Assembly (NCBI GenBank): GCA_019321725.1 | Contig: CM033123.1 | Coordinates: 14,744,925-14,808,924 of the forward strand | DNA: 64,000 nt | Direction: 5' to 3' | Source: Paulownia fortunei | Lineage: Eukaryota; Streptophyta; Magnoliopsida; Lamiales; Paulowniaceae | Part shown: positions 36,964 through 47,786 of the stretch, in pieces | How the letters are laid out: each line of letters opens with the position of its first letter | Position numbering within the stretch: the first letter of the stretch is position 1 | Notes under the pieces: model-generated | Database searches by the model: none | What the model saw: the letters and a program-made list of their open reading frames with translations, nothing else | What the model was told of the DNA's origin: nothing | Translations under genes and position numbers: made by a program

Positions 36964-37641
36964 TTACGAGTAGCAGTAGTAGGAAGCGAAACGAACTTGA
37001 AGGTAATCATTTCCAAAACTTTGTTGTTCCTCTTTTATTTGTTTGGCCGAGCCCACAAGAGATTTGTCCCAAGTATTCACCTCAATCAGCTCAAGTGTTG
37101 GAATTTCTCCAACAACAACTGGAATCTCACGTAGTCTTCTGCAATAACCAAGCATTAGGCGCTTGAGGCTTGGGAAGTGGCTACTTTCTGTTATCCAGTC
37201 CTGGAGATTTGTATTTATAATTTGCAGAAACTTTAGTTGAGGAAATTCTTCTTCAGTTGTTTCCCATTTGCAATCCTCATAGGAGCAGTGTCTCAGTTTC
37301 AGCACTTCAAGATTTCGCAATGAACCGATAATCGCCATATCTTGCCAGCGAAATGAGCAACCTCTCAAGGTTAACTTTTTCAACATTATAGGAAAAGCAA
37401 GCTTTTCCCACAAAGAAACTGGGTCCCTATTGTGGCTCTCTACACAGATTTTCAATTTCTCAAGCTGATGCAGGTGGACAAGATTGTCCAGGTGATAGAC
37501 TGGCCATTTTATTCCATCTCCATTATAAAAGATTCCCAATTTCTTCAGGTTTGGAATCATTTTCACAATCCTTCCAGTACATTTAAATTTTTTACTACAG
37601 CAAGTGATTGCAGGTTTTCTAGAGCAAAAGATCTGGCACAA
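36964..37641 (-). CDS. NLR-B 3' reading frame: C-terminal LRRs after the frameshift
   Basis: Family sequence begins at about KFKCTGRIVKMIPNLKKLGI and runs to the natural C terminus. The first 17 or so residues are out-of-frame overlap. It is nearly identical to NLR-A in this part and is not expected to be translated independently. Confidence 0.7.
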   Translation of the reverse strand: MCQIFCSRKPAITCCSKKFKCTGRIVKMIPNLKKLGIFYNGDGIKWPVYHLDNLVHLHQLEKLKICVESHNRDPVSLWEKLAFPIMLKKLTLRGCSFRWQDMAIIGSLRNLEVLKLRHCSYEDCKWETTEEEFPQLKFLQIINTNLQDWITESSHFPSLKRLMLGYCRRLREIPVVVGEIPTLELIEVNTWDKSLVGSAKQIKEEQQSFGNDYLQVRFASYYCYS

Positions 37642-39662
37642 GGATCAGGTAAGGGGTCTAACATCAGGAAGACAAGATGTCTTAATTGTGCCATCCTCCA
37701 AATTTCTGAGGGAAAACATACGCTACTTCTTAAATTCGCATATTTCTTCCAATATGGACAAATGAATAAGTTTTGAAGATTCTTAAGTTTTAATATGGAA
37801 GCAGGAAGATCAAAGTCGCTTTTATGCATGTAGGTGAAAGCAAGGTACCTCAAATGAATTAGCTCAAGCACTTCAGCAGGGAACTTCCTGAATGTTAGTT
37901 TCACAGCATCCAATACCCTCAGCAATCTAAAACTTTTTAAAGAACCTAACAATCTTTGACAATGCTGGAAGAAGAAAACAGTACGGATGGTAGGGCCATA
38001 AATATTTGAAAGGAGAGCCAGACTAGAACGAGGAATACTCAGGCGGCGCTGATCTTTTATGCTTTTTGGAAGAATTTTGTCAACAAACCTTCCCATAACA
38101 TGTAGAAGAAACTTCTCTTCCTGAGCTTTTCTTATGCACAAGTCTCGTACCAGATCATGGACGCTGCAACTTTTGATTTTGCCGTTAGACTTTCTCTTGG
38201 TGACCAAAACAAGACTTCTCTTGACAAGATCCTCCAAATATTCTTCTGCCCCCTCTTCAAAGCTTTTAGATGCACTTGGTTTCATAAAGCCTTCAGCTGT
38301 CCATAACTTGACGAGTTTTGAGACATGGATCTCGTAATCTTCTGGAAAACCTCCCATGTATAAGAAACAGGGCCTCAAACGATGAGGCAAGTGGGTGTAA
38401 CTTAAAGATAATATCTTAGCAAATTGATCATCATTCGCGGTGACGGCTAAATTTACATTTTCAGCAATATTCTGCCACGAAGCTTGAGTCTGACTGACCG
38501 TGGAGAGAAGTCCTGCAATCACGACAATTGCAAGGGGCAGCCCCCTACAGCTTCTTGCAATCTCCTTTCCGATGTTTTCCAGTTCAGGACGACAATGTCC
38601 GTGTTCAAACACTTTCTGCCGAAGCAGATTCCAACTTTGATGCACATCCATGAAACGCATCTCATGAAGAGGGCTAGAAGAGTCAGCATAAGCAGCCACA
38701 TCTGATAGCCTTGTGGTTAATATGATCCGACTACCATTATGGTCATCAGGAAATATCCTTTTCACATCATCCCAGGCCTTTGTACTCCACATATCATCCA
38801 GTACAATGAGATACTTCCTACCCTTTAAACTTTTGTACACATGGTCTGCCATTAGCTCATAGTTATGTATTTCTCCATCGAACACTTCATTGAATGCTTT
38901 GATGGAATCTACAAGACTGAAAAGCATTTCTGGTATGCTATAATCTTGTGACACCGTCACCCAAGCACGAATACGAAAGTGTTGCATAGTTAGTAGATCA
39001 TTATATGCATTTCTAGCAAGAGTTGTCTTACCAATGCCTCCCATACCATAGATTGGGATGACCTCGAGTTTGAATGATTCTCCACAAATCCGAGTCTTTA
39101 TTGCCATCAAGTCATCATCAAATCCAATCATGGCATCTTTTTTGGTGGGCACATTCATTGATGATGAACTAGGAGGAGAAGAATCACCAGGTTGAATTGA
39201 TGATGAAGTAGGGGTTGAAGAATCACTGAGTTGCAGGTCTTGGATTCTGAGGCTATTCTTGATTTCCTTCACCTCTTCAACAATGGATACAATACCCTCA
39301 GTTACTTTTGGCAGCTTTTGATATTGTTTTTGAAAATTATGCTGGCTTCTATGGGCCATGTACCTGCCGCTTTGATGGGGTGAAAGATTAACATTTTGAG
39401 ACCCTCCACTTGACTTCGAGCTAGTCATTTGTTCAGACAGTAGGTACTCAATAATATCTTCAGCTTCATTTGCTGCATCCCTGATTCGACCTTCTAAATT
39501 GTTGGCTTTCTCAGGAAAATCATCCAGAAACTCTTGCAAGAAAATCACATGTTTATGGAGAGATTCGATTCGTCTTTTTTCATGAAGAAACATGGGATAT
39601 TGGTCGTGTTTCAGGATCTGCAATAGTGTTTGTGCAAGTGAAACAAGAGCAGCATAAGCCAT
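37563..39662 (-). CDS. NLR-B 5' reading frame: CC-NB-ARC plus partial LRR (699 aa)
   Basis: Predicted product if the frameshift is real. It keeps CC, NB-ARC and the first LRRs (LRVLDAVKL, LRYLAFTYM, LKNLQNLFI, LRHLVFLML) and ends after about eight foreign residues (LNVLEGL). About a quarter of the protein, the C-terminal LRRs thought to contact effectors or guarded proteins, is missing. It starts MAYAALVSLAQ as in NLR-A. Confidence 0.8.
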   Translation of the reverse strand: MAYAALVSLAQTLLQILKHDQYPMFLHEKRRIESLHKHVIFLQEFLDDFPEKANNLEGRIRDAANEAEDIIEYLLSEQMTSSKSSGGSQNVNLSPHQSGRYMAHRSQHNFQKQYQKLPKVTEGIVSIVEEVKEIKNSLRIQDLQLSDSSTPTSSSIQPGDSSPPSSSSMNVPTKKDAMIGFDDDLMAIKTRICGESFKLEVIPIYGMGGIGKTTLARNAYNDLLTMQHFRIRAWVTVSQDYSIPEMLFSLVDSIKAFNEVFDGEIHNYELMADHVYKSLKGRKYLIVLDDMWSTKAWDDVKRIFPDDHNGSRIILTTRLSDVAAYADSSSPLHEMRFMDVHQSWNLLRQKVFEHGHCRPELENIGKEIARSCRGLPLAIVVIAGLLSTVSQTQASWQNIAENVNLAVTANDDQFAKILSLSYTHLPHRLRPCFLYMGGFPEDYEIHVSKLVKLWTAEGFMKPSASKSFEEGAEEYLEDLVKRSLVLVTKRKSNGKIKSCSVHDLVRDLCIRKAQEEKFLLHVMGRFVDKILPKSIKDQRRLSIPRSSLALLSNIYGPTIRTVFFFQHCQRLLGSLKSFRLLRVLDAVKLTFRKFPAEVLELIHLRYLAFTYMHKSDFDLPASILKLKNLQNLFICPYWKKYANLRSSVCFPSEIWRMAQLRHLVFLMLDPLPDPCARSFALENLQSLAVVKNLNVLEGL

Positions 39663-41616
39663 GTTTGGTGGGAGCTAACTTTTTCAAAAAAATTCGATCA
39701 AATGAAGAGGAAATTTGAAGAACTTGAGGGGGAGAGAGAGAGAGACGGAGGAACTGATTGATTATCTTTCAAATAACACAAATTCAGTCTTTGACAGAAG
39801 GATTATTACAAGAGGTGCCTGTTCTTAGAAAATGAACAGTATTCTTTAATTACAATGCAATTGTCTACTGCAGATTCTTCATGGGTTCAAGAAAATAGCA
39901 TGTGCACTTGTGTTTATTACAATGCAATTGTCTACTACAACTTTTCTAGGCTTAACTAAATACTCCTTTGTCCCGAATTTTCATGCTAGTGCACATAAAA
40001 AAATATAATTAGAACAGATAAATATTATAATAAACTTCACTTTTTAACTTAATGTTTGTTGCAATCCTACTTTGATTTTTAATTTCAAAATAATTTTTTT
40101 TAATAAAATTCTCGTATAATTGTAAGAGGTACAAATTAGTAAAACATATGAACTTGCTATAATTATGCATCGTTTATAATTTCATTTACTAAACTTTTAT
40201 AATATTCCAATGCAATGAATAAAAAACCAAATCAATCAATACAAACAATTGAATAAAATATTTTAAAAAATAAAATATTAAATGATCAAAATATAAGTAA
40301 CAACTTAACTAACTAAATTCTTACTCTGCAAAATTATAATTATTAAAATTCCTTGTTGTATTAGTACTTTTTTTTTTTTTTTTACTTTGATGGGCATAGT
40401 CTTTGTGTTTTTCTTCTTGAATTTTAAAGAATATATAAAGTTTTTCTTTTTATATCATTAATGATGCCATTTTTCTTCAACAGTGACAATAAATGTTAAG
40501 TCATATACAAAATAGCATGTATTTTTTTATTTTTTATTCTATTGTTCAAATTGTAAGTTACTTTTAAAAGTAGAAATAATAAAGGAAACCAATTGTGCAT
40601 ATTTTTGGATATTTTACAAAAATGTATGCTATGAGAAACAAATAATTATAAATATTTTTGAATTAATTTTCATAACTCAAAAGGAATTAATATGAACTTA
40701 TTAGTTCGATATTGTTATATGGATATAATTTAGAATTCAGGGAATATACCTCCATGATTAATTGGGAGATTTGATAAAAAATAAAACATTTTAAATTTTA
40801 ATCTGTATGCTCAATAAAGCTTTTTTTTTTTTTTCAAGAAGAAAAATAAAACCATCATAAGAAGCTTGTTCTTAACTTAGATAAATATATTATATATTTT
40901 TTTTTTTTTGCTTACCTATTTATATTACTCGTAAATCATCTTATATAGAATAGTTTTAGTTATTATGACTTCAAAATAATTAGTGTTGAATGTAAAATCA
41001 TGAAATTTCATTGATGATCTATTTGGTTTAGATTATTTCTTTTGAAAAGACTATTTGTATACAAAAATAATTTGTAAAGTAAGATTTAACTATTAATTCA
41101 AAAATTTATTTTTCAGGTATGATCAATTTGAAAATATAAAATAAAAAAAAATATTTTCATTAATTTGCACTTAAGTAAAAATTCAAATATATATTTTCTC
41201 CTATTGCAGTTTAATATTTTTTTAGATGACCAAGTGTTAAAACTATTTTTTCTTAGTCATTTTTTTTTTTAAACTTCACTAAATAATTCATTTGCTACGC
41301 ATCGTTCATTTCAAGAGAGAAAGAGAAAAGAGAAAAGACCATTTTTTTAGTTGAAGTAATTTTGAACATTTTATTCTAGCTTTTAACTTTCCTTATATTT
41401 CAATCTAGATTAAAGTTAGTTAAATACCCTTACCCTTTACCTTACGCAGAATAAGTATTGGATGAAAACGATGGTGGGCCAACAAGCTTTATGTCATCTA
41501 AAATAAGGTGAGTTCTATCAAAATTAATTCAGTGTATATAGCTTTAGAAGGTATATTAACATTTATTGGGTTAATGATGAAAGGATTTAAATATTATAAT
41601 AAGGATTACAATTTAA
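39663..41616. other. NLR-B upstream flank (duplicated, non-coding)
   Basis: Matches 19716-22100 of copy A apart from the A-specific insertion and tandem duplication. It contains expanded poly-T tracts (40370-40383, 40819-40834). It should include the NLR-B promoter, which I cannot delimit. Confidence 0.5.
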
Positions 41617-41957
41617 TTTTTTTTTTTTTTATAATCTAGATTCCCGGCTTCGCCAGACTAGTCCTGAACCTTCTAGACACCTGCCCCTAGCACCTAAGAG
41701 GGATAAATCGCGAGATATGTTTCAACCAACACCCAAGTTTCCAACAAAAACTGTACATTTTTGCGCATAAGGAGCCCAACCCACAGTGATCGCTCAAAAC
41801 ACCTCAGTCGCAGAGTTCCACTGGCAGCATAGTGATTGCTCCATACTAAAATGCATTCGCAAGTTCCCCACCAGGATTCGAGCCCCCATCCTACTACTGG
41901 AAAAAAGTCCAAATCAATTATTCCGCCAATTGAGTTGTGCCCCGAACTACAATTTAA
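41607..41957 (-). mobile_element. SINE with 10-bp target-site duplication
   Basis: The body is 41617-41947 (about 331 bp), flanked by TACAATTTAA at 41607-41616 and 41948-41957. On the minus strand it starts GTTCGGGGCACAACTC, has an A-box-like CACAACTCAATTGGC and a B-box GGCTCGAATCC (41874-41884), and ends in a 14-base A tail (T-run 41617-41630). The empty site AAGAATTTAA is preserved in copy A at 22101-22110. SINEs are tRNA-derived, non-coding, and move using LINE enzymes; the minus-strand frame over this region is not a gene. Confidence 0.88.
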
Positions 41958-42114
41958 ATTTTACTCAATAAAGACCATTGTTGCTTTCTTTTTCATGGCA
42001 TATAAAATTTCTATTATGTTTACTACTTGGAAGTTAAAAGCTACTACTTGGAAGTTAAATGTGGGGAGGACATTTGGTATATACTCAATAGAGATTGAAA
42101 GTCTTGAGCATGTG

Positions 42115-43865
42115 TGTTAGGAGTTAGTCGCCTTCTAATTCTAAAAATTCACTGAAAACGAATAAAATTGTGAAAGAAAATTAATACAAGACAAACTAAA
42201 TGTATATAGGTTTGTCATAACATAAAATTACAAATATAAAAGAATTCTCAGCTCCAAATATGAGTTATCTCTCATGAATATTCAATATAATAATAATATT
42301 AATCATAAATGATAAACACGTACCTCCTATTTATAGAAGGATTCTAGTAGGAAACAAGGCCAAAAAATGCATCCAAGTCTGCGTCGCTGTTGCACTTACT
42401 GTTCTGGTTCACAATGCAGCACCTTTGGAACCCATGGCACTGCCCTCTCAGTTTTTACATTAGCCCACAGAGCCCTGTCTTTCTCCCCTTTTTATATTTT
42501 TTATTTTTTATTTTTGCTTTGTCAATCTTCTTTTGTATTTAATTTCGGCTCCATTTCAACAATCTCATGGATACAAATCAATCATCACGTCTCCAACTGC
42601 AACAACAATATCTTCTCATGCCACAAGAAGAAGTCCAACTAAATTTGCACACAACTTTAGTTTCTCATCAAAATAGTATTTTTCGACATATCTGTTGACT
42701 TAAGACTCGCAAGAAGCATCAACACTCCATCTTCCAAAGTCAATCTAATGAAGTGATAACTAACTTTTACATGTTTCATCCTTGCACGACTCACAATACA
42801 ACACACTCTTTGCATAATTTTGGCTCAATTCTTTCAAGAAGGATATTGTTTCAATTATAGCTACACACTTTGCCTTAGTATAAAGACCTATCTTTTTCAA
42901 CTTCAAAATCCAACTAATCGACATGCCTCCTAAAGTGTAAAGACACCAAAAGTACTGTCGTCAATATCTCCAGTCATGTCAGCATCAACATAACCTTGTA
43001 GCCCCAAGTCTGGTTTCTTGAAACACAAAGCTAAATTCACGATACCTCTCAGATGAAAATCCACTTAAGTGCCTCCCAATGTTGCTGCTTGAATTGCTCA
43101 AGTACTTACAACTCCTATTGCACATGCAATGTCCGATTGGGTATACACCATGGCTTACATGCGACTGTTTGTAGCGGAAGCATAAGACACCTTAGCCATA
43201 TGGGTTCACTCATGCTTAGTGGTTGGTGATTGCTACTTCGATAATTTGAACGGATTTGCTAAAGAAGTATTCACTAGCTTTGTATCATGCATATTGGACC
43301 TACTAAGTACTTTCTTCAGATATGCTTTTTGTGATAATTATAAGACGCCTTTGTTTCTCACAATCCTCATCCCAAGGATTTGAACACCCAAATCCTTCAT
43401 TGTAAACTTGTTAGACAATTCTCTCTTGCTTGTCAATATCTAGGTGCTTGCTATTAAAATATCATCAACATAAAGTAACACAGATGATATAGGAGTTATG
43501 TCCTTTACATATCTGCAATGATACCTTAAGAAACCATTGCTATGAAATTGTCAAACTTCATGTATACCACTGCTTGAGAGCTTGTTTGTGATCATAGAAG
43601 CTCTTTTGAAGTTCGTACACCATCTCATTCTTACCTCATACTTCAAACCCTTGTAGCCGCATCATGTATATCTCATCCTCTAACTCACTATGGGGAAATG
43701 CAACCTTCACATCCAACGGCTCCAAGAACAAGTCTTCCTTTGCCACTAATGGAAGTGTCATTCTGATTGTAGTTAATTTCACTGCTGAGGAAAAAATCTC
43801 GATAGTCATTGCCTTCGATTCTAAGTTAAAGGCTTATAATAAGTCTTTTCAAGTGTAAGACTTAC
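42115..43865 (-). mobile_element. Truncated Ty1/Copia element, copy B: 3' LTR, RNase H and RT remnant
   Basis: The LTR is 42115-42607 (TGTTAGGAGTTAGTC ... CAACAACA; a CTATAAATAGG TATA-like box on the minus strand at about 42330). Minus-strand pol fragments are RT (LDVKVAFPHSELEDEIYM, GFEVGKNEMVYELQKSFYD, KQWYMKFDNF), then DYVDADMTGDIDDSTF-like RNase H and a broken C terminus (YHFIRLTLEDGVLML is its usual form). Multiple stops and frameshifts are present. The 5' LTR and gag are missing. The same LTR and RNase H remnant sits at the matching place in copy A, so insertion preceded the segmental duplication. Confidence 0.8.
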
Positions 43866-44660
43866 GGTAAATCTTAATTAAAATTCAAAATTGAATTTCC
43901 TAGTCATTCTTGGAATTTAATGCTTAATTAAATTTCTCATGGCTTTCTATGAGCCCACACCAAATTGATCTTGATCAAATATTAATAAGTTTCAATTTAA
44001 TTAATTGATCCAATCAATTAACTTAATTCATCTAATGAATTATAAAAGCCCATAATAATTAATTATTCTTCATAATTAATTACTTGTTCCATAATGGCTG
44101 CCTTATCCAATTAGGTCAATTAATTAATTTAATTAGTTAAGTTGAATTAGTTCAATATTTGAATTAATTAAACCTTATTTAATTAGTCATATTAGTTAAA
44201 TATAATCCCACTCTTGGATTAATAACTTAGGTAAAAAAAATGAGATTTTTCGAATTAGTGTGTGGCCCTTTGTACTCACCCATATGCTGTTGGCTCACAA
44301 TTCTTGTAACTTAGTTGAATAATTGATGTTTTAATTATTTTTTAAGAATTAGTCAAATTAATTAATTAATTTGAAATTAATTCATTAATTTCAAAAATCT
44401 CATCAATTATGATTAACGTCTAACAATATATCATGAATATCCAGATATTATCATGAATATCTAGATATAAATGAAGGTGGCTAACCCTTTCAATTAGAAA
44501 TACCATAATATCTGAATATCTAGATATAAATGAAGGTGGCTAACCCTTTCAATTAGGAATACCATACAAGTTCGATTCTTTCATTAACTAATGTTCCAAT
44601 TGAGTTTTGGATGCTAACTATTAGATCAAACCTATTTGCTCAATTTTATGCTACCTTTCC
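43866..44660. mobile_element. LTR-like AT-rich fragment
   Basis: Rich in TTAATTAATT tracts, with CTAACAATATATCATGAATA and ATTAACTAATGTTCCAATTG, related in layout to the LTRs at 25503-27517 and 32298-34401 (compare CTAACAAATATATCATGATT). Probably an LTR remnant of a related Copia lineage; ends unclear. A 59-bp tandem duplication lies inside. Confidence 0.45.
44455..44572. repeat. 59-bp tandem duplication
   Basis: GAATATCTAGATATAAATGA...AGAAATACCATA is present twice, starting at 44455 and 44514, with about one mismatch (AGAAATACC / AGGAATACC). Confidence 0.8.
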
Positions 44661-45459
44661 TAGTATCTCAATTCGTTGATGCTAATTAAAAAAATTATTT
44701 CCTAATTACTCAAGTAACCATGATTATGTATTTCAGAATTAAGTAGAAATCATATGTGATTCACTTTAATAATTGTAGATGGATTATCATTTATAACTTC
44801 TAATTTTCTTTCTTTTTCTATCTATTTCGAACATACATTTTACATTATTCGATGGAAATCAATCAAAAATTATAATTGCTTAAATGCATTCGAAATAATT
44901 TGACCAGTATTCACCTTTTGTATGATTTATTTTAATGTTCAGTTTCCACTGTCCCCCAAAATTTAGATAAAACCTACAATAATAAAAAAGTAGTTTTTTT
45001 CTAAAGGGTTAATTACAAAAGCCATATATAATATTTGATTATTTAAATAAATTATTTGGTCTAAATTTATAAGTTATAAATACTTTTTTGAGTTTGTATT
45101 TATTTTACAATTTATATTTACTATCTATCATATTTATAGAAAATATTGATATCAATAAAAAATTATTTTAATAACGATATACAACATATATAATTTATTA
45201 GATGGAGACAAATATTAAAAATAATAATTTATACACATAGAAAATAATTTTTAATTTTTATAAATAATTCAAATCTTAACAATAATTTTTAATTAAACCT
45301 TATCTTAATCGAAGCATGATATAGTTGACTAAACTATGAAGAAAAGAAATAGTAAAATATATAGGTGGAACAATTATTGCCCAAAGCCATGATTACCAAA
45401 ATAAATACTAAAGTCAATTCTTTGTTTATTAACCTCTACCAAACGTCTGCAATAAAAAA
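44661..45459. other. GDSL upstream region, no other gene seen
   Basis: AT-rich. 45285-45447 is conserved in copy A at 23830-24000. It includes GGTGGAACAATTATTGCCCA about 90 bp before the gene. I cannot identify a TATA box with confidence. Confidence 0.45.
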
Positions 45460-45870
45460 ATAGCAGTTGCATATGCAATAATCTTGTTTTTACTATCGTC
45501 GTCGTCGTCGTCGTCTTCATCATCATCTAGCAGCAAATCGACTTCTGGATGCTACGAATCCATTGTTAGCTTTGGCGATTCCCTTGCGGACACCGGCAAT
45601 CAGCTTCTACTCAGTCCATCAAACAAGCCGCCCCGCGCTGCTCGCCCGCCCTATGGCCGGACTTTCTTCCACCACCCCACCGGCCGATGCTCCGATGGCC
45701 GTCTCGTCATTGATTTCATCGGTTTGTTGTATATAATCATTTACAGTACAATTCAAACTGATTACTTGGTACATTAAGTATATGTACGATTACTAATTAT
45801 TTCATTTAAAAAAAAAAATAGAACACCGATGGATGCAACGATAATATAAAATAGTTGAATGAACTCTATG

Positions 45871-46040
45871 CACTGACGGAACTAAGGTGCTGGCAGCGGT
45901 GCCGTCCCAATATTCCATAAAAATTTTTGAATTTATATAAATTTTTTATATATAAAATTATTAAAATTTTAACCCTTAAAAAGTATTATTTTTTAAAAAA
46001 AATAAATCTCGTTATCAATTTTTGGCTTTGTCCTTGTGCA
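45871..46040. mobile_element. Possible hAT-like MITE remnant in GDSL intron 1
   Basis: GCACTGACGGAACTAAGG at the left and TTGGCTTTGTCCTTGTGC at the right look like imperfect inverted ends. The interior GGTGCCGTCCCAATATTCC followed by AT-rich sequence resembles common plant hAT-type miniature elements. The inverted match is imperfect and no target-site duplication was confirmed. Confidence 0.3.
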
Positions 46041-46302
46041 AATCCACAAATTATACATACACTTGTGATGTTTATTTTTGCAGCTCAGAGTTTGGGGCTG
46101 CCGTTAGTGCCGCCGTACATTGGCGGAGAAAATGGGGAGGTGCACGGCCGGAGTTTTAGTAAAGGAGTGAATTTTGCGGTGGTTGGAGCTACGGCGCTTG
46201 ATTATGGGTTCTACGAGAAGATAGGAATCCATAATTTGGAGACGAATGTATCTTTGGGAACTCAATTGGATTGGTTCAAACATTTTTTGGCCACAATTCC
46301 TG

Positions 46303-47557
46303 GTAAGATTATAGTCCATTCTATTCCTCAATAAATTTTAGATGAGAATTAAAAATAAATAAAATTAATAAAAATATGTTTAAAGACATTCCAAATAATT
46401 TTAGTATAATTTTTAAGGTGTTTTTTATTTTTATTTTTATTTTTATTTTTTACTTCAACTTTGTCTGTCACTATTTAAAAAAGTTTCTGGCTTTCACGTG
46501 AAATAATGTTGGCTGAAAGTTGGACAATTTTGGTGCGCCAATATTTTACTAACCTAGGGATACCAACACTTTCTCACCTACTAAAGTCGTTTTAACCAAC
46601 AAAATGCGATTTTACTTCTTAGTGGAAAAAAATCCAGTCATTTTGTCTATCTTGGGCATTGGGATGGTGAAAAATGAATTGGATTTTTAATCCATAATGT
46701 ATTGGCAGATGTGTGCAAGTAAAAACTTCTTCATGGTTGGATTGAAAGCATGGATAAGGGACAAATATAAATTTGTTGGAGAGTTTAATTCAAAATATGT
46801 GGATTGATAATTTTAATATATATTGTCATATATAATTAATTTTCAATTATATGATTATACTATATTGATTTTTCAATAAGGGGAATTATCTTAGCATTTT
46901 GTTTTAAAAAACTTATTTTTTCTATATATAATATATTTGATTGTTGTCAATCTATTTGGATGAAATTATAAAAATTGCTTAAAATAAATTTTATATCCAA
47001 AAAACTTATAAAAAGTATTTCAATCCAAGAAACTCATTCTATTAACTTTCTATTGAGGAAAAAAAAATCCAACCATTAACTTTTGGGTAACATTGTTCGG
47101 TTTGATGATTTTTGGAGTAAATTACCCCTGGCTTCTTAAATTAAGGAACTAAAGAATTATGTTTTGTTATAGAAAATTTTTTCTTTGGGATTTTCAAATT
47201 GATAAATAGTATCAATGATGATTTTAACTTTTGAATTTTTTGGTATCTTCTAAAGTAAAAATATTAATTTTATATTAATTAACATGTCAAAATAAGCTAA
47301 TACAAATTAAACTCAAATTTTTTATTATTCACATAAAATAGTTTAATGTTCAATACACATAAATTGAAAATCCTCATTTTACAATTTATCAATTTGAAAA
47401 TTCCAAATAAAGTTATTTGAAAAGAATTCATTAATTTCTTAATGTAAGAAGACAAATGGAAATTTAATTCAAAAATCACAAAAGTTTAGGTGGTTTCAGT
47501 AATTTACCTTTTTATTACTTAGTTTATATATATAGGTTGCTTTGATGCTGACAACAG
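46303..47557. other. GDSL intron 2 (1.25 kb), nothing else seen
   Basis: AT-rich intron from GTAAGA to ACAACAG. Frames within it have no recognisable domain. Confidence 0.6.
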
Positions 47558-47786
47558 ATGCTAGACAATTTCTTCAAAGATCTTTGGTTCTGGTGGGAGA
47601 GATTGGAGGCAACGATTACAATCATGAACTCATGCAAGGGACAAGCGCTGAACTGATTCAATCATTTATGCCATCAGTTGTTGACTACATTGGCTCCACA
47701 ATTGAAGTAAGTGAAAAACCTAGTCAAATTAAATAATTAATTTTAGATGTATATTTTTAAAATATTTTTATACACGTTATTAAATT

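Larger units (their letters stand above)
36964..39662 (-). pseudogene. NLR-B: CC-NB-ARC-LRR resistance gene (R1/late-blight homolog type) with a different frameshift
   Basis: Paralog of NLR-A; the full frame would give about 899 residues. CC, Ser-rich linker, P-loop GMGGIGKTT, kinase-2 LIVLDDMW, RNBS-B, GLPL, RNBS-D and VHD motifs are all readable at the same positions, and the NB-ARC/LRR junction broken in NLR-A is intact here. The break is in the LRR region: after AVVKN the frame is lost at 37585-37593, where the plus strand has AAATTTTTT and NLR-A has AAAATTTTTT. The remaining LRR frame is open to a TAA at 36964. By eye about 35 substitutions separate the first 520 residues from NLR-A and about 15 the last 370. 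The indel sits in a homopolymer, so a sequencing error must be considered. Confidence 0.9.

Noticed and set aside
47536..47557. GDSL exon 3 starting at the upstream AG (47534-47535)
   Set aside because: It would bring in a phase mismatch and a stop; the AG at 47556-47557 keeps phase with exon 2 and leads straight into the conserved block.
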